DNA from: CAYHPR01 sp964358895
GTDB taxonomy: Archaea; Micrarchaeota; Micrarchaeia; CABMEP01
Length of the DNA stretch: 19,044 bases
Reading direction: 5' to 3'
Assembly: GCA_964358895.1 (NCBI GenBank)
Contig: CAYHPR010000012.1
Coordinates: 1-19,044 of the forward strand
In this document: positions 13,013-19,044 of the stretch, piece by piece
Numbering within the stretch: the stretch's first letter is position 1
How the letters are laid out: each line of letters starts with the position of its first letter
The notes under the pieces: generated by a model
What the model was told of the DNA's origin: nothing
What the model saw: only the letters and a program-made list of their open reading frames with translations
Databases searched by the model: none
Position numbers and translations under genes: made by a program

Positions 13013-13531
13013 CTATAGATATCTAGATGGCTTCGCGTTCTTATACAACTGAGATACAACTGCTTGTAACTCTGATAAGATCTTTTCAAGAGCAATTAAC
13101 TCTTCAGAAGTTTTAAGCGCGTTAGTTTTATTATCTATAGTTATCCTAATTTGATTCACAGATATCTTAATAAATAAAAGCTCTTTTCTAGACTTATGAT
13201 CAAGTTCTTTTACTTCAATCTGCTTAATTGATTCTAATATCTTAGTTATACAATATATGCTCTTGCCAGTTTCTTTGCATAAGAGCTCAACGTTAGGTTC
13301 TATATCGTTAAATGCATTTTCAATTTCTGATATTACTTCATTCTGTTTTTTCGATCTTAATCTGTCTGGAGTCTGCAGAAAATGAGTAATTATCTCTTGT
13401 TTTTCTTTTTTCTGTTCAATTATAATGGATTCTTCTACAGCTAGGTCAAATTTAGGTGGATTAACAGATTTAAATAGACTAGACGAGTTGTTGATCGTAC
13501 TGCCTATCACGTCTTTCTGTTTGCTCTGCAT
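13013..13531 (-). CDS. Hypothetical helical protein, 172 residues
   Basis: I do not recognise this protein. It is almost entirely charged helix from residue 40 on, with likely coiled-coil segments (EESIIIEQKKEKQEIITHF; a long C-terminal helix ending KILSELQAVVSQLYKN). There is no signal peptide or membrane segment. The frame extends upstream to 13627, but a strong TATA box (TATATAAAG, 13553-13561 on the minus strand) is centred 25 nt before the ATG at 13531. That supports leaderless translation from there and makes the longer start unlikely. The stop is 7 nt from the convergent SIMPL gene. A structural or regulatory role is possible; nothing specific can be claimed. Confidence 0.68.
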   Translation of the reverse strand: MQSKQKDVIGSTINNSSSLFKSVNPPKFDLAVEESIIIEQKKEKQEIITHFLQTPDRLRSKKQNEVISEIENAFNDIEPNVELLCKETGKSIYCITKILESIKQIEVKELDHKSRKELLFIKISVNQIRITIDNKTNALKTSEELIALEKILSELQAVVSQLYKNAKPSRYL

Positions 13532-13809
13532 ATACGTTATGCGCACTTTTCCTTTATATACGTGTCGTTGTTCAAGATGTCTTAAACTTTCCACTCGCAA
13601 CTTTTCTGAAATAAATGAATGCTGCAATAACGAAAATTGTTGAGAGTATATGTGATGTCCCGCGTAGTAATTCTCTGCCTAACAAAAGTGAGTTTTCAGT
13701 ATGCTCCTCAATTTCATGGAGTAGGATGTCCGATGCTGTGGGTTAAATAACTACGTTGATTTATTTTTTGTCTGTAAACCTATTTTCGATGTGCTTCCCG
13801 ATCAAGATC

Positions 13810-13820
13810 CTTTTAATAGC
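13810..13820 (+). promoter_or_regulatory. TATA box of the M1 aminopeptidase gene
   Basis: CTTTTAATAGC is centred 26 nt before ATG 13840. The gap from 13532 to here, about 280 nt, also holds the divergent TATA box of the 172-residue gene; I see no further gene in it. Confidence 0.6.
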
Positions 13821-13839
13821 TATTGGCAAATAACAAGCT

Positions 13840-16401
13840 ATGGCGACAGGCAAAAGATCAAGCTACAGACTTTCTGAGGATATCCAACCAGAGAAATATT
13901 CTCTTTTTTTCGATCTTAATCTAAAAGAGTTTAGGTATATCTGCAGAGAGGAAATTGCTCTAACAATCTCAAAGCCAATTTCTCAAATAATCGTTCATTC
14001 TAAGGACTTAAAGATCAAAGAAGTTAACCTACAGCAAGGAAATAAGGAGCTGCCTTCTGTTTTTTCATTAGATCCTAAGACAGACAAGCTAGTTGTAAAG
14101 CTAGCTAATAAGAAAACAGTCAAAGGAAAGGTTAAACTAATCATAAGATTTGATGGCAAGATCCGAGAAGATCTTGTTGGACTCTATAGAAGCAAGTACA
14201 AAGATAAGAAAGGAAAAGAGCAGTTCTGGGCATCAACACAGTTTGAACCTGCTTACGCAAGGATGTGCATTCCTTGTTTCGATGAACCTGAATTTAAGTC
14301 TGTATACAGTATAACTATGAAAACAGACAGGGAATTTGACAGTATATCCAATATGCCAGCTAAGAAAACAATAATTGAGGGTTCTAAACAGATAACTGAA
14401 TTCTATGACTCTCCAAAGATGTCCGTTTATCTGTTGTACCTTGGAGTTGGAAAATACGAATATTTAGAAGGAAAGTTTGGTAAAACGATAATCCGGGTAA
14501 TCTCAGTTCCTGGAAAAAAAGAACAAGGAAAATTTGCTTTAGATTTATGCAAGAAGTTTCTTACCTACTTCACAGAATATTCAGGCATCCCATACCCGTT
14601 GCCAAAACTTGACCTTATTGCCGTACCTGACTTTGCGTCAGGCGCAATGGAGAACTGGGGCGCAATAACGTTCAGAGAACTGATTCTACTTTCGGATCCT
14701 AAAGTCACATCTTCAATAATTCAAAGACGAATAGCTGAAGTGATTGCACATGAACTTTGGCACCAGTGGTCTGGCAACTTAGTTACGATGAAGTGGTGGG
14801 ACGACTTATGGCTAAATGAGAGTTTTGCAACATATATGGCTTACAAAGCTGTGGCACATTACTTCCCAGAATGGCATATGTGGGAAGACTTTACAAGGAC
14901 TGAAATGGGTTCTGCATTTGGCTATGACTCCCTTAAGACTACTCATCCAATCCACGTAGAAGTTAGGGATCCTAATGAAATTGGGCAAATATTCGACGCT
15001 ATAAGCTATGACAAAGGAGGAAGCGTTCTTAGAATGCTTGATGTGTATTTAGGTGAAGAAAAATTCAGAAAAGGTGTTAGCAGATATCTCAAAAGATATG
15101 CTTATTCTGGTGCAACTGCTGAAGATTTATGGAATTCGCTTTCCGAAATATCAGATAAACCAATTAAGAGAATAATGGAAGGGTGGGTAAAACTGGCAGG
15201 CCATCCTATAGTAGAATCTAGATTAAATGGAAGTCAGATTTTGTTAAAACAAAAGAGATTTGTTTTCGGAGACCACAAAGAAAGAGATATTTGGCCGATA
15301 CCGCTAGTAATCCGATCTAGCAATAGCAATGAAACAATTGACGTGCTGTTAGATAAATCCGAAAAAAGTATATCTTTGAATAACGTGCCTGAGTGGTATA
15401 AAATAAATTTTGGTCAAGCTGGATTTTACAGAGTAAAATATTCAGAAGAGAATCTTTCAAAACTAGAAAATCTTGTTTTTGGTAAAAAGTTTGGGACGCT
15501 TGATAGATGGGGGATTCAAGATGAAGTTTATGAATTATCCGTAAATGGAGAACTCACAGTAGATAGATATCTTGACCTTGTAAAGTCATACTATAACGAA
15601 GAGGATTTTTTCATACTAAGTGGAATTCATTCAAATCTTAGTCGTATTAAATACGTTTTTATTAATGAAAATATCTGGCAGCAGATTTCACCTAAATTGA
15701 AAAAACACTTTAATGAGCCTTACAGAAAGAAATTAATGGAATTAGGGTGGAATCCAAAGAAAAATGAAAGTCAACTTGATGCATTTACAAGAGAGCTAGC
15801 AATAGCTCATCTTGCGTTTATAGAAGATAAAAAGACTATTGCAGAGGCTTTCAAAAAATATCAAAAGTATATAAAGAATACAGCATCAGTTCCTCCAAAT
15901 ATCAAAAGATCTATTTTGCATATTGTAGCATCAAACGGTGATCAGAAAGATTATAATCAAATGCTTAAGTTATACTTCAAGATTGATATTGTTGAGGATA
16001 AACGAATTCTTCTTAACATGCTGACGCAGTTCAAAGATCCAAAACTCCTAAAGAAGACGCTTGATATGTCTTTGACGGATAAGGTTAGAATACAGGAATT
16101 ACCTATCGTTATAGGCGGAGGAGCAGGAAATCCTTATGCAAGACAAGTCGTACTTCCATGGTTTAAGCAAAATTGGAAGAAGCTTGAAAAGTATAAAGAA
16201 GATGCATCTATTTTCAGGAATGTGCTTCAATCTGTAATAGGTTCCTGTACAAATGACAATGCGGCATCTGAGTTAAAGCGATTTTTAGATTCGCACAATG
16301 TAGGATACCTAATGGTCATTAACCAATCATTTGAAATTTTAAAAAGAAGACTAAGTTGGAAAGAGAAGAATAGAGAAGTACTAAAGAAGTATTTCAGTTA
16401 A
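13840..16401 (+). CDS. M1-family zinc aminopeptidase (tricorn-interacting-factor F2/F3 type)
   Basis: This 853-residue protein is a complete M1 aminopeptidase that removes N-terminal amino acids from peptides, including products of the proteasome. The N-terminal beta domain contains the substrate-binding region, with FEPAYARMCIPCFDEP before the gate. The exopeptidase motif GAMEN is at 268-272. Zinc is bound by HELWH (H304, H308) and E327 in LWLNESFA, with E305 as catalytic base and Y390 (AISYDKGG) as the transition-state tyrosine. The C-terminal third is the helical ERAP1-like domain. Length and layout match the tricorn-interacting factors F2/F3 of Thermoplasma. There is no signal peptide, so it is cytoplasmic. 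It has its own leaderless promoter and stands alone. It probably serves amino-acid recycling. N-terminal charged stretches are slightly longer than in compact family members. Confidence 0.96.
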   Translation: MATGKRSSYRLSEDIQPEKYSLFFDLNLKEFRYICREEIALTISKPISQIIVHSKDLKIKEVNLQQGNKELPSVFSLDPKTDKLVVKLANKKTVKGKVKLIIRFDGKIREDLVGLYRSKYKDKKGKEQFWASTQFEPAYARMCIPCFDEPEFKSVYSITMKTDREFDSISNMPAKKTIIEGSKQITEFYDSPKMSVYLLYLGVGKYEYLEGKFGKTIIRVISVPGKKEQGKFALDLCKKFLTYFTEYSGIPYPLPKLDLIAVPDFASGAMENWGAITFRELILLSDPKVTSSIIQRRIAEVIAHELWHQWSGNLVTMKWWDDLWLNESFATYMAYKAVAHYFPEWHMWEDFTRTEMGSAFGYDSLKTTHPIHVEVRDPNEIGQIFDAISYDKGGSVLRMLDVYLGEEKFRKGVSRYLKRYAYSGATAEDLWNSLSEISDKPIKRIMEGWVKLAGHPIVESRLNGSQILLKQKRFVFGDHKERDIWPIPLVIRSSNSNETIDVLLDKSEKSISLNNVPEWYKINFGQAGFYRVKYSEENLSKLENLVFGKKFGTLDRWGIQDEVYELSVNGELTVDRYLDLVKSYYNEEDFFILSGIHSNLSRIKYVFINENIWQQISPKLKKHFNEPYRKKLMELGWNPKKNESQLDAFTRELAIAHLAFIEDKKTIAEAFKKYQKYIKNTASVPPNIKRSILHIVASNGDQKDYNQMLKLYFKIDIVEDKRILLNMLTQFKDPKLLKKTLDMSLTDKVRIQELPIVIGGGAGNPYARQVVLPWFKQNWKKLEKYKEDASIFRNVLQSVIGSCTNDNAASELKRFLDSHNVGYLMVINQSFEILKRRLSWKEKNREVLKKYFS

Positions 16402-16439
16402 TATAGCGTCACTTCTAGTTTTACTATATTAATTCAATA

Positions 16440-16595
16440 CTATGGCTCTTCTTCAGCAAATTTCTTTATCTCTTCGAAATTTTCCACTATCAGCTTGGCT
16501 TTTCCCTTGCCGAAACTAAATGGATATTTGTCGTTTTCGTCTCTTTTCAAAACAATTATTTTGTTTCCTTTAAATTCAGTGTATTCAATTGACAT
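16440..16595 (-). CDS. 51-residue conserved-looking small protein
   Basis: A short frame from ATG 16595 to TAG 16440 encodes 51 residues. It begins with YTEFKGNKIIVLKRD, has a central KYPFSFGKGKAKLIVENFE and ends in an acidic tail. The mixed beta-beta-helix pattern looks like a genuine small fold, and I recall similar short archaeal proteins with the PFSFG-KAKLI segment, though I cannot confirm this here. A TATA-like ATTTTAAAT (16617-16625) is centred about 25 nt upstream, giving a leaderless start. It converges on the aminopeptidase gene with 38 nt between stops. The function is unknown. Confidence 0.75.
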   Translation of the reverse strand: MSIEYTEFKGNKIIVLKRDENDKYPFSFGKGKAKLIVENFEEIKKFAEEEP

Positions 16596-16638
16596 AAAGA
16601 GAATAGGTAACTTGTTATTTTAAATGTTAACATTCGAT

Positions 16639-16929
16639 TTAACGTTTCTTTTTTTCCAATTTCATCAATAGATTGACTAGGCTTTCACGGATGTTTGGTT
16701 TTAACTCCTTTAGGTATTTATCAAAACGTATTATTGCTCTACCTGTAGTTTTGATAATTTGTATTTCAAGGCTCTCAAATCCATTTTCCGGTGGTAGAAT
16801 AATCGAAGTGTAAAGAAATGGTTCACAAGACATACCGTACTGTGCTGAATTTATCTCATTGAGCTTTACATCTTGTAGATCTAAGTTTAGAGTCTTTTTT
16901 ATCAATAGTTCTATTTTCTCCTTTGGCAT
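16639..16929 (-). CDS. Hypothetical 96-residue protein, possibly the 3' part of a longer frameshifted gene
   Basis: I do not recognise the family. The protein reads as alpha/beta, with a basic first helix (KEKIELLIKKTLNL), a beta-rich middle (LYTSIILPPEN; LEIQIIKTTGRAIIRF) and a C-terminal basic helix. ATG 16929 has TTTAAA about 23 nt upstream, which fits a leaderless start. However, the same frame stays open and protein-like for 27 more codons upstream, to 17010, without any start codon. Sense there includes KRKGNLIEAGKALPRFKRDK. That segment would join a 12-codon N-terminus starting at ATG 17045 if translation slipped by -1 at A AAA AAG, or if one A is missing from the A7 run. The combined product would be 135 residues. 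Both readings are kept open. Confidence 0.6.
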   Translation of the reverse strand: MPKEKIELLIKKTLNLDLQDVKLNEINSAQYGMSCEPFLYTSIILPPENGFESLEIQIIKTTGRAIIRFDKYLKELKPNIRESLVNLLMKLEKKKR

Positions 16930-16979
16930 TTTTATGAACTTATCCCGTTTAAATCTAGGAAGAGCCTTGCCTGCTTCTA

Positions 16980-17045
16980 TTAAATTCCCTTTTCGTTTGG
17001 AGGGAATTCCTTTTTTTCTAATTGCTTAATTAATAACTCTGGCAT
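16980..17045 (-). CDS. 21-codon ORF with good ribosome-binding site (frameshift donor or leader peptide)
   Basis: The ATG at 17045 is preceded by GAGAGGT 8 nt upstream, and an AT-rich TATA-like ATTTTTAATT lies at about 17083-17096. The frame encodes MPELLIKQLEKK and then nine further residues before TAA at 16980. It contains GAA AAA AAG at 17018-17010, with the classic -1 slippery heptamer A AAA AAG. The following stem-loop AATTCCCT/AGGGAATT (17008-16983) ends just before the stop codon. It is either the start of a longer protein, a leader peptide, or a relic of a gene broken by a one-base loss. Confidence 0.5.
   Translation of the reverse strand: MPELLIKQLEKKEFPPNEKGI
16983..17008. repeat. 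8-bp stem-loop just after the slippery heptamer
   Basis: AATTCCCT (16983-16990) and AGGGAATT (17001-17008) are exact inverted copies around a 10-nt loop. On the minus-strand mRNA the stem begins 1 nt after the A AAA AAG heptamer. On the plus strand it is followed by T7, which would resemble a terminator, but no plus-strand gene ends nearby. Confidence 0.65.
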
Positions 17046-17111
17046 AAATAGTACCTCTCAAAACACCTTACAAAGACTACGGTTCTTAAAATTAAAAATG
17101 TGCTGTTTTGT

Positions 17112-17146
17112 AAAAAAGAAAGAAAAAAATAAAAAAAGAAAAAGAA
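17112..17146 (-). terminator. Poly-U terminator of the DUF378 gene
   Basis: Directly downstream of the DUF378 stop, the minus strand is an almost pure T tract with occasional C or A, about 35 nt long. Archaeal RNA polymerase terminates at such U-rich tracts without a hairpin, so this is a strong 3'-end signal. It would insulate the gene from the ORF starting at 17045. Confidence 0.7.
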
Positions 17147-17159
17147 TGTGTTTAGGTAC

Positions 17160-17366
17160 TTACATTGTAGTCATTTTGTATACTGCGTACAAAGATGATA
17201 GACCAACTAAGATGTAAACAATCTGTTCTACTACAGGTACCGATCCTAGGACCAGTTTAACTACGTTTAGGTTAAGTGCGCCGACAAGTCCCCAATTTAG
17301 ACCACCGATAATGATCAGTGCCCAGGTTGCCATGTCAACAGATGTCATTTTCATTTTTTCAGCCAT
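17160..17366 (-). CDS. DUF378 small membrane protein
   Basis: This 68-residue protein has two membrane helices: residues about 10-30, containing ALIIIGGLNWGLVGA, and residues about 43-62, containing VEQIVYILVGLSSLYAVY. The GGLNWGLVG motif and the length are diagnostic of DUF378, a family of short two-helix membrane proteins found in bacteria and archaea with no established function. The ATG at 17366 has GAGGGAT 6 nt upstream. Unlike most genes here it should have a real 5' leader of about 45 nt, because the strongest TATA box (TATATAAA on the minus strand) lies at about 17432-17439. A long U-tract follows the stop, so it is probably a monocistronic unit. Confidence 0.93.
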   Translation of the reverse strand: MAEKMKMTSVDMATWALIIIGGLNWGLVGALNLNVVKLVLGSVPVVEQIVYILVGLSSLYAVYKMTTM

Positions 17367-17384
17367 ATTTATCCCTCGTTTTAA

Positions 17385-17439
17385 GCCTTATACAAGGCAA
17401 TATTACTAGATTAAACTATTCGACTATCTGTTTATATAC
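17385..17439 (-). promoter_or_regulatory. DUF378 promoter and leader with inverted repeat
   Basis: A strong TATA box reads TATATAAA at 17439-17432 on the minus strand. Inside the predicted leader, GCCTT (17385-17389) and AAGGC (17394-17398) form a small inverted repeat about 20 nt before the start codon, just upstream of the ribosome-binding site. A weaker TATA-like TATAAG lies within it. Confidence 0.5.
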
Positions 17440-17493
17440 TCTAACTTACGACGTCAAAAGTTCGATAAACAACGTATAACAGATTAAACTTGT

Positions 17494-17871
17494 TTAGTTC
17501 CTTTTACTCCAAAACCATTCAATGAGCTTTTTCGGAAAATAAGTTTTATTCTTTTTGTCAATCTTGTCGTTCCTAAATCTTACCATCCTTACCCATTTTA
17601 ATATCAATTTAGAACGATATCTCAAAATTTTTCTTGAGAATTTTTGTTTCTTAACTGTGGAAGCAATATGCTTTTCAAAATTTTGAACAGGGTCAACAAA
17701 TGTTTTTTCATAGCCATTTTTTATAGTATCTAATTTAACATTAAAATTTGAAAATTTTAAGTTTATAAGAAGTGTTTTTGATTTGCTACGCCAATAGCTA
17801 GCCAATTCTTTAGGTAATTCAAACTCTGGTCCTATGGCTATCGCTTCCTCTTCGATTTCTCTGTGCCTCAT
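17494..17871 (-). CDS. Hypothetical basic protein, 125 residues
   Basis: I do not recognise this protein. An acidic, helical N-terminus (residues 1-15) contains HREIEEEAIAIGPEFELPKE. From residue 25 on the chain is strongly basic with aromatic residues (KLILKWVRMVRFRNDK; LIEWFWSKRN at the end), which could suit RNA or membrane-surface binding. There is no cysteine and no signal peptide. The ATG at 17871 overlaps the TGA of the preceding 53-residue gene as ATGA, and GCGAGG lies just upstream, so translation is coupled to that gene. The pair has one promoter upstream of the first gene and is divergent from the TrmB-type regulator, which may control it. Confidence 0.68.
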   Translation of the reverse strand: MRHREIEEEAIAIGPEFELPKELASYWRSKSKTLLINLKFSNFNVKLDTIKNGYEKTFVDPVQNFEKHIASTVKKQKFSRKILRYRSKLILKWVRMVRFRNDKIDKKNKTYFPKKLIEWFWSKRN

Positions 17872-18029
17872 TTCTGCCTCGCATTTATGTTATTAGAGGC
17901 TATTTTTAACTCTTTCTTAAATCCTATCTCTTCAAATTTAAATGAAATTCCATTAAGTTCTCTTCTTTTTTCACCTAAAAAACAGGAGTTAATCATTTTG
18001 ATTAATTGTTTAAGGTTATCCGAATTCAT
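17868..18029 (-). CDS. 53-residue hypothetical protein, first gene of coupled pair
   Basis: A short frame from ATG 18029 to TGA 17868 encodes 53 residues: a likely first helix (NLKQLIKMINSCFLGEKRR), then GISFKFEEIGFKKELKIAS. No family is recognised. Support comes from three independent signs. A TATA-like GAATTTATC at 18051-18059 is centred 26 nt before the ATG. There is an exact ATGA overlap with the next gene. And the two frames together leave no gap. It may act with the downstream 125-residue protein. Confidence 0.65.
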   Translation of the reverse strand: MNSDNLKQLIKMINSCFLGEKRRELNGISFKFEEIGFKKELKIASNNINARQK

Positions 18030-18050
18030 TATCTGTTGTTAAAACAGTTA

Positions 18051-18122
18051 GATAAATTCGTAAGCAGTGGTAGCCCCCCACAACCACGTAGTGTGAGGGG
18101 AAGCCCACCACACAAATTTATA
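18051..18122. promoter_or_regulatory. Divergent promoter with large imperfect inverted repeat beside a TrmB-type gene
   Basis: Two TATA boxes, at about 18051-18059 (minus) and 18117-18122 (plus), flank a palindromic core. CCCCCCACA (18074-18082) pairs with TGTGAGGGG (18092-18100) at 8 of 9 positions around a 9-nt loop. Outer arms GTGGT (18067-18071) and ACCAC (18107-18111) add 5 bp. This is the GC-richest intergenic patch nearby and is well placed for an autoregulated operator of the TrmB-type protein. Confidence 0.6.
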
Positions 18123-18145
18123 TAGCCCAATTTGTTCAGTAATAT

Positions 18146-18895
18146 GTGAGTGTTAGCGATATTGAACAAGGCCTCATCTCTTTGGGGTTGGATTCAAATG
18201 AAGCTAAGGTTTACTTATCTTTACTCAAATTAAAATCGGCATCAGTAGGCGAAATAGCGAAAGAAAGCAGCGTCCACAGGAGAACGGTTTATGACACGAT
18301 TGTTCGTCTGCTAAACAAGGGATACGTAACATACATCACAAAAAATGAGGTTAAGTTTTATCAGACTGCAGATGTCAATAGATTAATTGATATGGTTAAG
18401 AAAAGAGAAAGAATACTTGAGTCGATTCTTCCGAAACTAACTTCATTAGAAGATAAACGAGTGTATGAATCTGTTGCAGTATACGATGGAATTAATGGGA
18501 TCAAATCTATTCTTAGAGGAGCTTTGGAATTTGCCAAGGGTTCTGAGATTGTCGGATTTGGAGATACAGGCAAAGTCAGTGAGATGCTTCCTGAATTTAT
18601 GGTTCAATTGAATTCAAAGAGAATCCGGGAGAAGATAAAAATTAGAAGAATTTTTAACAGAACTGATGAAGTTATGTCGAAAATAAAGAAAATGAAAAAA
18701 ATTGCAATGAATGAGTCAAGATTGATGCCTGCTAAATTTACATCTTCGTTAGGTGTATGGATATGCAGAGATAGGGCAATTCTATGGTTTCTGAAGGAGA
18801 AGCCGCTTGCAATTGCAATTGAAAGTTCCGAAGTTGCAGATGGATTTAAAGAATATTTTAATTTTCTATGGCAACAAGCCGAGGTAATAAAATGA
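18146..18895 (+). CDS. TrmB-family transcriptional regulator
   Basis: This 249-residue protein has an N-terminal winged helix of the TrmB type: LGLDSNEAKVYLSLLKL at about residues 13-29, recognition region SVGEIAKESSVHRRTVYDTIVRLLNKGYV, and a wing. A coiled linker (about 72-105) and an effector domain follow, with YDGINGIKSILRGALEFAKG and a phospholipase-D-like fold pattern ending in WICRDRAILWFLKEKPLAIAIES. TrmB proteins usually sense sugars or metabolites and regulate transport or metabolism, but no sugar transporter is in view. The start is GTG 18146, because ATG 18144 runs into TGA. A TATA box centred 26 nt upstream supports a leaderless GTG. It overlaps the next gene by ATGA, so both are one unit. 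Confidence 0.9.
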   Translation: MSVSDIEQGLISLGLDSNEAKVYLSLLKLKSASVGEIAKESSVHRRTVYDTIVRLLNKGYVTYITKNEVKFYQTADVNRLIDMVKKRERILESILPKLTSLEDKRVYESVAVYDGINGIKSILRGALEFAKGSEIVGFGDTGKVSEMLPEFMVQLNSKRIREKIKIRRIFNRTDEVMSKIKKMKKIAMNESRLMPAKFTSSLGVWICRDRAILWFLKEKPLAIAIESSEVADGFKEYFNFLWQQAEVIK

Positions 18896-19044
18896 TAACA
18901 AAAGAAAAAGAACAAGAACGGAGAGAAATAGAGGATATATTCCGATTACGTATGCAACATACTACTATTCCTTTCTGGCTTCGAGGAGCAAAAATACAAG
19001 GAGAAGACAGAATAAGAGTAATGATCAGAAAGCAGATTAGGCTA
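18892..19044 (+). CDS. Unknown protein, C-terminus cut by window edge
   Basis: The frame opens at ATG 18892 inside the TrmB-type gene's last codons (ATGA overlap) and stays open for 51 codons to the right edge. GAGGTAAT, 4 nt before the ATG, is a good ribosome-binding match. The visible part begins with a charged helix (TKEKEQERREIEDIFRLRM), continues with TTIPFWLRGAKIQ and is Arg-rich. No family can be named from this fragment. Translational coupling suggests that it works with, or is controlled by, the regulator. Confidence 0.7.
   Translation, partial: MITKEKEQERREIEDIFRLRMQHTTIPFWLRGAKIQGEDRIRVMIRKQIRL

Noticed and set aside
13532..13627. 32-codon N-terminal extension of the 172-residue protein
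   Set aside because: It would cover the TATA box that sits 25 nt before ATG 13531, and the extra residues look random.
13640..13740. Possible box C/D RNA (GTGATGT and small CTCC/GGAG stem)
   Set aside because: No proper C box, D box pair or K-turn spacing could be found, so an RNA gene cannot be supported.
16983..17017. Plus-strand hairpin plus T7 as an intrinsic terminator
   Set aside because: The nearest plus-strand gene ends about 580 nt upstream with a convergent gene between them, and archaeal termination does not need such hairpins. The minus-strand frameshift reading explains it better.

Overview
The window looks archaeal. Start codons sit about 25 nt downstream of AT-rich TATA-like boxes, as in leaderless archaeal transcripts. 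The protein set is also archaeal: a TrmB-type regulator, winged-helix regulators, a HerA-type ATPase, a tricorn-factor-like M1 aminopeptidase, N-glycosylation-rich lipoproteins with an FGC lipobox, and a one-chain primase joining PriS-like and PriL-like parts. Fused one-chain primases are known from Nanoarchaeum equitans, other small DPANN archaea and some archaeal plasmids. I therefore infer a DPANN-type archaeon, possibly of the Micrarchaeota/Diapherotrites kind. That placement is an inference and not a proof. No rRNA, tRNA, CRISPR array, insertion sequence or integrase is visible, and no gene-free stretch exceeds about 230 bases.

Left block (1-6620), information processing and possibly element-derived. 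A minus-strand series holds a phage-type metallopeptidase (2415-1993), a HerA-like ATPase with a C-terminal zinc ribbon (1777-371) and a truncated Cys-rich protein (329-1). Divergent from it is a plus-strand pair, a DUF5678 protein and a retropepsin-like aspartic protease, followed by an unknown gene. Next come a 36-residue zinc-ribbon protein, a two-gene winged-helix operon facing a second winged-helix regulator, and the fused primase (6620-5019).

Middle block (6717-13005), cell surface and redox. Three lipoprotein genes in a row encode a glycosidase-like protein, an unknown glycosylation-rich protein and a transglutaminase-like protein. msrA follows the last one with a 6-nt gap, and then comes a membrane-anchored SIMPL-domain protein.

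Right block (13013-19044). A helical unknown protein (minus) is followed by the large M1 aminopeptidase, then by a minus-strand group of small genes: a 51-residue protein, a 96-residue protein with a possible frameshifted upstream extension, a DUF378 membrane protein, and a translationally coupled pair of unknown genes. A TrmB-type regulator diverges from that pair and overlaps a gene running off the right edge.

The most interesting points are: (1) a slippery A AAA AAG heptamer plus stem-loop at 17016-16980, which may join a 21-codon ORF to the 96-residue gene; (2) the fused primase and its possible element context; (3) GTGG/CCAC inverted repeats next to TATA boxes at three promoters, all beside small regulatory or protease genes; (4) two protease families transcribed divergently; (5) a consistent split between leaderless and Shine-Dalgarno genes that corrects several start codons.
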